Assembly: GCA_903842755.1 (NCBI GenBank)
Contig: CAIMNF010000520.1
Location: forward strand, 1-25,114
From: Oligoflexia bacterium
GTDB taxonomy: Bacteria; Bdellovibrionota; UBA1018; CAIMNF01
Direction: 5' to 3'
Length of the DNA stretch: 25,114 bases
Shown here one piece after another: positions 6,703-13,584 of this stretch; position 1 is the stretch's first letter; every line of letters begins with the position of its first letter. The notes under the pieces are model-generated. The model searched no databases, was not told the origin of the DNA, and saw only the letters and a list, made by a program, of their open reading frames with translations. Both the position numbers and the translations under genes were made by a program.

Positions 6703-8028
6703 ATGGAAAAATTAAAAAGCCTCTTTAAGTCCAAAGCCGACCAACTTTCTACAGAAATCAAAGAAATCATCAAAGAACACGGAACTAAAAAAATTGGAGA
6801 AGTCCAACTCGCCCAAATTTATCAAGGAATGCGCGGGATCACGGGAATGATTTACGAAACTTCTCTCCTGGATGCTCAAGAGGGGATCCGCTTCAGAGGG
6901 TTTACGATACCCGAATTACAACAAAAACTTCCCAAGGCAAAGGGCGGGAGCGAACCCCTCCCGGAAGGTCTTTTTTGGTTGATGATGACCGGCCAATTGC
7001 CGACCGAATCGGAAGTGGAAGAGTTACGTGTGGATTGGAGTGCTCGCGCAAAAAATATTCCTGCGCATGTCTTTAAGGCAATTGACGCACTCCCCGTCGA
7101 GTCTCATCCAATGACTCAATTTGTAGTCGGGATTATGGCCATGCAAACGGATTCTATTTTTGTGAAAAAATACGCAGAAGGCGTAAATAAAAAAGAATAC
7201 TGGGGCCTAAATTACGAAGACTCCATGAACCTGATTGCACGCATTCCCCAAGTCGCAGCGTACGTCTACCGACGCAAATACAAAAATGGGATTTCTGTGC
7301 AACCCGACACAAGCCTAGATTGGGCCGGAAACTTTGCTCACCTGTTGGGCTTTGATAGCGACACATTCAAGGAGCTAATGCGGCTTTATTTAACCATTCA
7401 CGCAGACCACGAAGGCGGAAACATTTCGGCGCATACCACTCACCTGGTAGGATCAGCACTGAGTGATCCGTACCTTTCCTACGCTGCTGGAATGAACGGC
7501 CTTGCAGGACCACTCCATGGATTAGCAAATCAAGAAGTTATTAAGTGGATTTTTGAAATGAGAAAATCAATCGGCAACGAAAACCCAACTTCCGAACAAA
7601 TTGCAGCCTATGTTCAAAAAACGCTCACCGATGGAAAAGTGGTCCCCGGATATGGGCACGGAGTACTTAGAATTACGGACCCTCGCTTTACCGCTCAACA
7701 AGAATTTGCCAAAAAGCATATGCCTGATGATCCGATCGTAAATATCGTCTGGCGAATTTATGAAACCGTCCCCCCCATCTTAAAAAGCCTAGGCAAAATT
7801 AAAAACCCTTGGCCAAATGTAGACGCGCACTCCGGCGCATTATTGATTCACTATGGAATGAAGGAATACGAATATTACACCGTGAATTTCGCCGTAAGCC
7901 GCGCATTAGGTGTCCTTGCTTCGCTTTGCTGGAGCCGCGCCTTGGGCTTCCCCATCGAGCGTCCCAAATCGGTGACGACCGACAATGTGAAGGCTTGGCT
8001 TAAGGGTGAAGATAGTATTTGGGAATAA
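6703..8028 (+). CDS. gltA: Citrate synthase, eukaryotic/mitochondrial type
   Basis: 441 residues. It condenses acetyl-CoA with oxaloacetate at the entry to the TCA cycle. The sequence follows the mitochondrial class rather than the common bacterial GltA class: IHADHEGGNISAHTTHLVGS, NGLAGPLHGLANQE, VVPGYGHGVLR and PNVDAHSGALL. The catalytic triad aligns by position as His272, His319 and Asp374, almost the same numbers as in the pig heart enzyme (His274, His320, Asp375). Length also matches the mature mitochondrial protein, and there is no hexameric NADH-binding N-terminal domain as in E. coli. An AAGGG ribosome binding site precedes the ATG. The gene is followed after 43 bases by a glycosyltransferase gene, probably not functionally related. 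The gene symbol is the generic bacterial one. Confidence 0.95.
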   Translation: MEKLKSLFKSKADQLSTEIKEIIKEHGTKKIGEVQLAQIYQGMRGITGMIYETSLLDAQEGIRFRGFTIPELQQKLPKAKGGSEPLPEGLFWLMMTGQLPTESEVEELRVDWSARAKNIPAHVFKAIDALPVESHPMTQFVVGIMAMQTDSIFVKKYAEGVNKKEYWGLNYEDSMNLIARIPQVAAYVYRRKYKNGISVQPDTSLDWAGNFAHLLGFDSDTFKELMRLYLTIHADHEGGNISAHTTHLVGSALSDPYLSYAAGMNGLAGPLHGLANQEVIKWIFEMRKSIGNENPTSEQIAAYVQKTLTDGKVVPGYGHGVLRITDPRFTAQQEFAKKHMPDDPIVNIVWRIYETVPPILKSLGKIKNPWPNVDAHSGALLIHYGMKEYEYYTVNFAVSRALGVLASLCWSRALGFPIERPKSVTTDNVKAWLKGEDSIWE

Positions 8029-8071
8029 GCCCGCATTGATCACCAGTTTACATGTATTAAAGAGCAGAGCG

Positions 8072-9220
8072 ATGAAATTTGACTGGGTTAAGCTCGGCTT
8101 AATTTTGTTTTTTTTCTCCTGTCTTTTGCGAATGACCGCGTCGCCCACTGGCGGCCATGTCCATCGTCAGTCTGATACCATTGGAATGTCCGTGGCGTTT
8201 GCAAACGAAATAAAAAGTCGTGGCGTTGCGGCCCTTGAGTTTTTAGCTTATCCGAAAATTCTTCAATCTGGACTGTCGAAAGGTCCTGTCGCATCCGAAT
8301 TCCCTTTGACCAATCTTTTAACGGGCCCATTTTTTTTGCTTCGTAATCCGCAAATGGGAATTATTTTGGGCTCGTTCCTCATTTTAGTGCTCAATTTAGG
8401 GGTAGCGGGTTTGGTATTTCCTGAATTCTTAAGTTATTTTGGGCTAACGATCAGACCGACCCTGAGCATGCTCCTGTGGTTCACCGGAAGCACTCTCAGC
8501 ATTCAAACCTATGAAATCATGCCCGAAGGGGTGGGATTTCCACTGAGTATTTTGGGATTAACTTTAGTCTTGAGCAATCGCGCAAAAATCCTCGGAATAT
8601 TTTTGCTAAATATCGCGATTGCATCTAAGCCCACTCTGGTGGTCGTTCTACCTGTGGTTTTCCTTCTACCGAATTTTTTCCACGAGTTGAGGAACAATCC
8701 AAAAGAAAATACAAAGCGATTGGCTACACTTGCAATCAGTTTAATCTTTCCAATTTATTGGTATGTTTTTCATAATCCATATATTTTTAATCACTCGGAT
8801 GCTCCTCAGATTTTCAAACAAGCCGCCCTAAACCCAATAAAAAATCTAAAAGAACTGGGGTGGGAGGGCCTATTCGCCCTGATCGTGCGCGAACCCAACG
8901 AAGGACAATTCCCTAATTTTTTGGGCCTGATCATTTTAGGCCTTGGCCTTTACATGAGACAGTGGCTCACCATCATCGTTTACCTGGTCATGATTGTTTT
9001 TGTAGGCGCTCTAGACGGACGTCATGGTCTCATTCATTCTTACTATTTTATCGGCCTTGCAATCTATGCAATGCTCCTTATGGCAAAATTGTCCGAAAAT
9101 TTTGAGACCATTAAACAGCGCTGGATTCCGCGTGTCTGGGTTGGCTTTTTAATGTGGGGACTTTTATTCAATATTCGAACTAATATTTGGTTTTGGGCAA
9201 GAACAACCGACTTGGGATAA
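8072..9220 (+). CDS. GT-C type membrane glycosyltransferase (PMT-like), truncated by an in-frame TAA
   Basis: 382 residues from the ATG at 8072; the frame is open upstream to 8006 but that start would lie inside citrate synthase and precede the first helix. The protein has about ten hydrophobic segments. The first periplasmic loop carries GGHVHRQSDTIGMS, which resembles the RQxDT motif of many bacterial GT-C enzymes that use polyprenyl-phosphate sugars. Acceptor and donor are unknown. The frame ends at a TAA (9218-9220), yet the same frame then continues without a stop for another 100 codons to 9523 with protein-like sequence. The product is therefore probably missing its C-terminal periplasmic part. 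All the predicted helices are retained, so partial function is possible. Confidence 0.72.
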   Translation: MKFDWVKLGLILFFFSCLLRMTASPTGGHVHRQSDTIGMSVAFANEIKSRGVAALEFLAYPKILQSGLSKGPVASEFPLTNLLTGPFFLLRNPQMGIILGSFLILVLNLGVAGLVFPEFLSYFGLTIRPTLSMLLWFTGSTLSIQTYEIMPEGVGFPLSILGLTLVLSNRAKILGIFLLNIAIASKPTLVVVLPVVFLLPNFFHELRNNPKENTKRLATLAISLIFPIYWYVFHNPYIFNHSDAPQIFKQAALNPIKNLKELGWEGLFALIVREPNEGQFPNFLGLIILGLGLYMRQWLTIIVYLVMIVFVGALDGRHGLIHSYYFIGLAIYAMLLMAKLSENFETIKQRWIPRVWVGFLMWGLLFNIRTNIWFWARTTDLG

Positions 9221-9523
9221 AAAAGTCGGTACCAGCAGTCAGAAGTTCTTCAACAAAAGATTCCCTCTGACGTAACACTCATCACCGATGATGGAGAATA
9301 TCCAAACATGCTTCTCTTTGCGGGCCGATCAGGAAGTGCGCTCGGAGCTCAAGCGCGCCAAATCTGTTCACTCGCCGACTTTGAACACCGAAAATTAGCG
9401 GTGCTGATCCAAGAAACATCCCCTACCCTAAGGGGCTGCGAATCGCGAACCCTTCATTCTGAGCTAATTTCTGGATCTTTTGGCACCTGGTCGCTAACCG
9501 TGATCGAACCCATTAGACCTTAA
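9221..9523 (+). pseudogene. C-terminal remnant of the preceding glycosyltransferase, beyond a premature stop
   Basis: 100 codons in the same frame as the gene at 8072-9220, directly after its TAA, ending at the TAA 9521-9523. The translation starts KSRYQQSEVLQQKIPSD and continues with TLITDDGEYPNMLLFAGRSG. This looks like the soluble tail common after the last helix of PMT-like enzymes ('..ip.da.i..dd...p..LY...R.G..'). Because frame is conserved, a single base change to TAA (for example from GAA, CAA or AAA) explains the break better than an indel. The ATG at 9308 could start a 71-residue peptide, but there is no ribosome binding site and the protein would lack a domain boundary. Confidence 0.65.
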
Positions 9524-9680
9524 ATAACTCACTGCGAAATTTATTGAGACATTAGGACATCCTCAGCTTTTTTTAGTTAAATTTCCTTAGTTAATTTTTT
9601 AAATACTATCAGTTTAAAACAAAAGGAATGCACTCTTTTCTTGCTTTTTGTATTCAATTCCTGTAGAACCTCCCTCCATC

Positions 9681-10088
9681 ATGAACATAAAAACAGTACA
9701 GCTACTTAAGAATGAGCTCGTGTCTAAAAAGAGTACCCTCCTCGGTCTTCACCTTCGAAATAAGGCAATTGAATTGGACGTGGAAGAAACGCCGAAGGAT
9801 TCTATCGATCGTTCCGACATCGAGGAATCTTGGTTTGCAAAAGAGCGCTTAAGCCAGCACTGGAAAGTAGAACTTCACCAAATTGAACTCGCGCTTCAAA
9901 AAATTGAGCAAGGATCTTTTGGAATCTGCGAAGACTGCGACGATGAAATTCCAGTTAAACGGTTACGCGTACGTCCGGACGCCGCTTACTGCTTGAATTG
10001 TCAAGAGACCGCAGAGCGCGAAATTGCCCAAGGACAAAGACCGTCCCCTACAAAACTAAGTTCTCGCGCCACTCAAATTCTTCAATAA
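9681..10088 (+). CDS. DksA/TraR-family zinc-finger regulator
   Basis: 135 residues from the ATG at 9681 (an upstream in-frame TTG at 9648 would add an untypical leader). The C-terminal C4 zinc finger is intact: CEDC at 83-86 and CLNC at 104-107, with 17 residues between pairs. The N-terminal part is a helical hairpin. Its tip reads DSIDRSDIEE, placing Asp40 and Asp43 where E. coli DksA has the functional Asp71 and Asp74 (DPVDRA). The protein is therefore probably able to act in the RNA polymerase secondary channel with ppGpp, rather than being a degenerate TraR-like copy. It is shorter than E. coli DksA (151) because the first coil is shorter. It is preceded by 157 bases of AT-rich DNA likely to contain its promoter. 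Its 3' end overlaps the convergent TPR gene by 33 bases. Confidence 0.85.
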   Translation: MNIKTVQLLKNELVSKKSTLLGLHLRNKAIELDVEETPKDSIDRSDIEESWFAKERLSQHWKVELHQIELALQKIEQGSFGICEDCDDEIPVKRLRVRPDAAYCLNCQETAEREIAQGQRPSPTKLSSRATQILQ

Positions 10089-10925
10089 TTCGTCCCTTAG
10101 TTGCCCGTGAAATAGCCAGAGATACTGAGATTTCTTTTCTTCACGCTCTAAAAGCTCTTTGCAAATTCCCTTTGGCCCACAGTGGTCTAACTGGGCACGG
10201 ACGGTTTTTTGGTCGTGGGGATTTAATTTAAGAATTTGATTAAACGTAAGCGCATAAGCAATTGATGTTTTTAAGTTCGAATCTGAGAAGATTCTGGTTT
10301 TAATTTGATAAAGCTCATTGATTCGCAAGGCCTTCTTTAATGCAAGAAGATAGAGACTACCCACTAGCGGATTACTTAAAATGTAGCTCTTCATTGCATC
10401 TAAATTCCGAAGTCCGTCGCGCTCCTCTCCGTTTACGAGTTTGATCATCGCCTGATAGAGTCTTAAATCTTTATTGAGTGGATTGAGCTTAAGGGCAGCC
10501 TTTAACTTTTCTTCGGAAAGTTCCTTCTGTCCTAGCTCAAGGTACACTTGGACTAGTCTTAGCAGAATGAGCCCCTGATCAGGCTCTTTAGTGGCAGCTG
10601 CCTCAAGCTTATCTTTTGCTTCACTCCACTTTCTTGCGCCAATCAATTGTACCGCCTGGCAATAAAGGCTTTCGCTTTCCTGAGTAAAGAATTGGGTCGA
10701 ATACGATTCGATCAATAAACCGGAACGCGAGTCGTGCCTAAGATTATAAATATTTTTGAGAATAGTTAGCGCTTCACTGCGATGCCCGGCCAGCATTTGC
10801 TCGCGAGCGTCATCAAAAGTTTGACTCCTACTTTCGAGATCACCCTCGTCCGCGAAGGTTTTCTGCGAAAAGGACAAAAAGATGAAGATAAAAAAAGGGA
10901 TCCACCCGCAGTGCTTTATTTGCAT
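10056..10925 (-). CDS. Exported TPR-like protein
   Basis: 289 residues. A signal peptide (GWIPFFIFIFLSFSQKTFA, cleavage near residue 25) is followed by mostly helical sequence with tetratricopeptide-like units: ARKWSEAKDKLEAAATKEPDQ, ILLRLVQVYLELGQKELSEEKLKAALKLNP and LYQAMIKLVNGEERDGL. TPR arrays are protein-protein scaffolds, so this is likely a periplasmic assembly or adaptor protein; no catalytic motif is seen. The start is supported by GGGAGG five bases upstream. The gene is divergent from the outer-membrane protein at 10958 with only 32 bases between them, and converges on the DksA-like gene with a 33-base overlap. The pairing with an outer-membrane protein hints at a shared envelope role, but that is inference. 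Confidence 0.72.
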   Translation of the reverse strand: MQIKHCGWIPFFIFIFLSFSQKTFADEGDLESRSQTFDDAREQMLAGHRSEALTILKNIYNLRHDSRSGLLIESYSTQFFTQESESLYCQAVQLIGARKWSEAKDKLEAAATKEPDQGLILLRLVQVYLELGQKELSEEKLKAALKLNPLNKDLRLYQAMIKLVNGEERDGLRNLDAMKSYILSNPLVGSLYLLALKKALRINELYQIKTRIFSDSNLKTSIAYALTFNQILKLNPHDQKTVRAQLDHCGPKGICKELLEREEKKSQYLWLFHGQLRDELLKNLSGART

Positions 10926-10930
10926 AACGA

Positions 10931-10936
10931 CCTCCC
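10931..10936 (-). promoter_or_regulatory. Shine-Dalgarno site of the TPR-like gene
   Basis: GGGAGG on the minus strand, five bases from the ATG ending at 10925. It occupies a large share of the 32-base divergent gap, leaving no room there for two complete promoters. Confidence 0.65.
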
Positions 10937-10957
10937 TAAGTTAAACTAAAACTATTG

Positions 10958-12145
10958 ATGAGAGCAATATGCCATTTGGCTACCTTCGCCTTTTTCGGGG
11001 TCCTGTTTTCCGGAGCTCCTTTTGCACACGCGGGCGAAAACTTACCCCAAATTGAGGCGCATCAATTCGAAATTACTCCCATTCAAATCAGTAAATCGGG
11101 ACGAGTCTACCTCTTTAACACTGAGCCAAAAGATCTGCCCACCACAGGCAATGTACTCATTGTCCAAATTGATCAAAAGCCGGTTATCGCACTCCGGGTT
11201 TTGCGCACCGATCCGGCGCGCGCTGAATTTATTGCAAAGAAAATTAGGCGCTATGAGCAAAACTCCACTCTTGAAATCACGCACCGCTATTTTACTGTAG
11301 AAAAAATTGCGGATATCATTGCTCCACCGGTTACCGCAGGCCCTAATGACTTAAACCCAGTTCTCCTTCCGCCCGATGCCTTGGATGAAGGAAGTCCTGC
11401 GGCGGCCACAACTAACCCAGGCCCTGGAGCTTCGGCCCCCACCCAAGGGGCCATTCCTGGTGATGGTCAAAAAAGCCAAAATAGCCCCCTCAATGCCCCT
11501 GGAGCCAAAAATAAGCCTTTAAATGTAAACAACTTTGATGACGAACTGGATTCCAGCAATTCTCCCAAAAATGAAAAGGGCGAAGAAGACCTTCAGGCCT
11601 ATGCCTTAAAAGATGACATGGATGGAATCACGGACAGTGAAAAAGAAGAGTCCCCCCTTTTAAATCCGTTTGACCATACGGTGTTTGTTATGGCTGGCCT
11701 ATTTAGAAATTTTTCGAATTTTTCGAATTATTTAACCACCATGGCGAATGGTTTTTCACTGCTTTATTCGACCACTCTCAGCCGAGATTTCTTCATTTTG
11801 GGCGGAAAAGCTCCCCAAGACGACTTTCAATTAGAGTTTGGGCTCATTAGCTACAATCTGGTGAATTACGATGGAAACAACGACCAGTACCAATTTCTAT
11901 CCCTAGAGGGTCAATTGCGTTACGACATTCAATGCTCAAACAGTTTTGATTTATTTGGCTATCTTGGAATTCAAGGAAATTTTATCTTGTCGTCTGCGAA
12001 TGCCAACCCAAAAACCTTGAGCGCGGTTCAAGGCGTTCAACCCAATTTTGGCGTTGGCTTAGTTTATACGATTGGCCCACATTGGCTCCTGCGTTTAGAC
12101 CTAGGCTATGATAAGATTAGCGCAGGTATGGGCATTACATGGTAA
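10958..12145 (+). CDS. Exported protein with acidic linker and C-terminal beta-barrel-like domain
   Basis: 395 residues from the ATG at 10958 (a TTG lies one codon earlier). The signal peptide ends in PFAHA-GE near residue 25. Residues of roughly 30-115 form a small mixed domain (GRVYLFNTEPKDLPTTGNVLIVQ). About 90 residues rich in Pro, Gly, Asn, Asp and Glu follow. The last 160 residues look like an outer-membrane beta-barrel: alternating strands such as FQLEFGLISYNLVNYDG, YQFLSLEGQLRYDIQC, FDLFGYLGIQGNFIL and WLLRLDLGYDK, and a terminal aromatic residue (GITW). That fits BAM-dependent insertion. The family is not recognised and function is unknown. Its stop overlaps the start of a small lipoprotein gene, so the two are probably co-translated. 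Confidence 0.7.
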   Translation: MRAICHLATFAFFGVLFSGAPFAHAGENLPQIEAHQFEITPIQISKSGRVYLFNTEPKDLPTTGNVLIVQIDQKPVIALRVLRTDPARAEFIAKKIRRYEQNSTLEITHRYFTVEKIADIIAPPVTAGPNDLNPVLLPPDALDEGSPAAATTNPGPGASAPTQGAIPGDGQKSQNSPLNAPGAKNKPLNVNNFDDELDSSNSPKNEKGEEDLQAYALKDDMDGITDSEKEESPLLNPFDHTVFVMAGLFRNFSNFSNYLTTMANGFSLLYSTTLSRDFFILGGKAPQDDFQLEFGLISYNLVNYDGNNDQYQFLSLEGQLRYDIQCSNSFDLFGYLGIQGNFILSSANANPKTLSAVQGVQPNFGVGLVYTIGPHWLLRLDLGYDKISAGMGITW

Positions 12146-12312
12146 ATCAATTGGGCCGTTTGTTTTTTTATTCAGGACTCTTGGTGTTTCTGCTGGTGGG
12201 CTGTGGGGTAAAGAAGCCTCCGCTCCCTGCGTATGGTATTCCCCAAGACTATGGCCAAGAAAAAAGTCCGAATGCGCTTAGTCCGACCTCCTTCCCGAGC
12301 CCATCCAAATGA
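12139..12312 (+). CDS. Small lipoprotein, LptM (YifL)-like
   Basis: A 57-residue gene, easily missed because of its size. It starts at an ATG that overlaps the upstream stop (ATGGTAA, 12139-12145) and ends in a TGA that overlaps the next start (ATGA, 12309-12312). The product has a lipoprotein signal peptide with lipobox LVGC (acylated Cys22), and the mature protein opens CGVKKPPLPAYG before a short Pro/Ser-rich tail. This opening resembles the CGLKGPLYFPP start of LptM, a small lipoprotein that helps LptD mature in the LPS export translocon. The resemblance is short, so the role is a hypothesis. The tight coupling on both sides and the intact lipobox support it as a real gene. Confidence 0.72.
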   Translation: MVNQLGRLFFYSGLLVFLLVGCGVKKPPLPAYGIPQDYGQEKSPNALSPTSFPSPSK

Positions 12313-13505
12313 GCGCACCTGTTCTTTTGCGAAAAAAGGCCCAGACCCATTATACCCTCTTTGCCGTATGCCCTGGGGGGATCGAACCCGTACTGAAACA
12401 GGAACTCACCGAACTTAACGTTTTGCCCAAGGGGGAATTTCCAGGGGGCATTGAATTTGAAGGCAGTCTTGAACAAGCCTACCGGGCGTGTCTATCGCTC
12501 CGTACGGCTTCGCGGATTTTACTCCTTCTCCAGCAAGTGAACGAAGTACGGTCTGCAGATGCTCTTTATAAAGCCGTCTATGAACTGGAGTGGTCGAACG
12601 TGTTTGTGCCGCGGAGCACGTTTGCGGTTTCGGTAACGGAATCGCACAGCCAAAAGCAAAATTTCGCTGTTAATCCGCAATTTTTAGCACTGAAAGCCAA
12701 AGACGCCATTGCCGATTATTTTAAGAAACACACGGGGAAAAGGCCAGACGTGGACCGCGTCGATCCCGATTTAATGATTCGCCTCCACCTCCACAATCAT
12801 ACTTTAAAAATTTATCTCGATCTCTCGGGCCCAAGCCTTCACGAACGAGGTTACCGCACGCAAGCGGGCGAAGCCCCCTTGAAGGAAAATCTGGCCGCGG
12901 GACTCCTTTTAATGGCGGGCTGGAATTCTACGCTCACCGAAGGCGCACACTTTTACGATCCCTTTTGTGGCTCGGGAACATTAATGATCGAGGCTGCTAT
13001 GATTGCATCAAAAACTGCTCCCGGATTACTCCGAAAAAAATTTGGTTTTTTTGCGTGGCGTGACCATCAGAAATCGACCTATGAGAAAATCCGGGCATCG
13101 CTCACCGACCAAATTTTGCCCAATTCAGCAGAACAATTTAAGATTCGCGGTTCCGATATCGATCCCAAACTATTGACCGTGGCCGCGCAAAACATCAAAA
13201 ATGCAGCCTTCGACTCCTGGATTACGCTTGAACACACCGCATTTGAACAGACCAAGCCCCAGGAACCCTCGGGACTAATCGTCTGCAATCCTCCCTACGG
13301 AGTTCGGATGGGCGACGAGACCTCACTTCTGCCGCTGTACGCAACTATCGGAAGCACTTTTAAGCATCAGTATAAGGGCTGGCAGGCGGGGGTGCTGAGT
13401 TCGAACAAAAAATTGCTTCAAGCAATTTCATTGAAGCCTTCGCAAAAGAAAATTTTGCGGAACGGAAAACTCGAAACCTTTTTTTACACCTATCATCTTT
13501 TCTAA
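12309..13505 (+). CDS. rlmL: THUMP-containing 23S rRNA guanine-N2 methyltransferase (RlmL N-half type)
   Basis: 398 residues. The N-terminal 15-180 region is a ferredoxin-like plus THUMP RNA-binding unit (LFAVCPGGIEPVLKQEL; DLSGPSLHERGYR). The C-terminal Rossmann methyltransferase has DPFCGSGT (217-224, SAM binding), GSDIDP (281-286) and the catalytic NPPYG (327-331) typical of amino-N2-guanine methylation. E. coli RlmL is fused to RlmK and is about 700 residues; this protein is the stand-alone form that probably makes m2G2445 of 23S rRNA, though the exact site is inferred from the family. The start overlaps the small lipoprotein stop by ATGA. It is followed by 79 bases and glnN, which has its own leader. 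Confidence 0.87.
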   Translation: MSAPVLLRKKAQTHYTLFAVCPGGIEPVLKQELTELNVLPKGEFPGGIEFEGSLEQAYRACLSLRTASRILLLLQQVNEVRSADALYKAVYELEWSNVFVPRSTFAVSVTESHSQKQNFAVNPQFLALKAKDAIADYFKKHTGKRPDVDRVDPDLMIRLHLHNHTLKIYLDLSGPSLHERGYRTQAGEAPLKENLAAGLLLMAGWNSTLTEGAHFYDPFCGSGTLMIEAAMIASKTAPGLLRKKFGFFAWRDHQKSTYEKIRASLTDQILPNSAEQFKIRGSDIDPKLLTVAAQNIKNAAFDSWITLEHTAFEQTKPQEPSGLIVCNPPYGVRMGDETSLLPLYATIGSTFKHQYKGWQAGVLSSNKKLLQAISLKPSQKKILRNGKLETFFYTYHLF

Positions 13506-13584
13506 TTTCGAGAATTTATTTTTTAATATATAAGGTCTCAAGAGGATTTGCTTAAAACCACTCAAATCGTAGGGAGAAACACTC
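13506..13584 (+). promoter_or_regulatory. glnN leader and likely promoter
   Basis: The 79-base gap is AT-rich. TATAAG at 13529-13534 could be a -10 element, with TTCGAG at 13507-13512 as an imperfect -35 (16-base spacer). The ribosome binding site AGGGAG lies about nine bases before the ATG. I looked for a sigma54 site (GG-N10-GC) because glutamine synthetase genes often use one, and found none. Confidence 0.35.

Noticed and set aside
9200..9240. Frameshift as the cause of the glycosyltransferase break
   Set aside because: The sequence continues in the same frame after the TAA, so no indel is needed.
9308..9523. Open frame of 71 codons as an independent small gene
   Set aside because: It is in the same frame as the upstream glycosyltransferase, the 29 codons between that gene's TAA and this ATG are also open, and no ribosome binding site is present; it is better read as the tail of a broken gene.
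12233..12418. 61-codon plus-strand frame across the small lipoprotein and methyltransferase starts
   Set aside because: It conflicts with two better-supported genes that are joined by clean stop/start overlaps, and its composition is Arg/Pro-rich shadow.
13506..13584. Sigma54 promoter before glnN
   Set aside because: No GG-N10-GC element with correct spacing was found in the leader.
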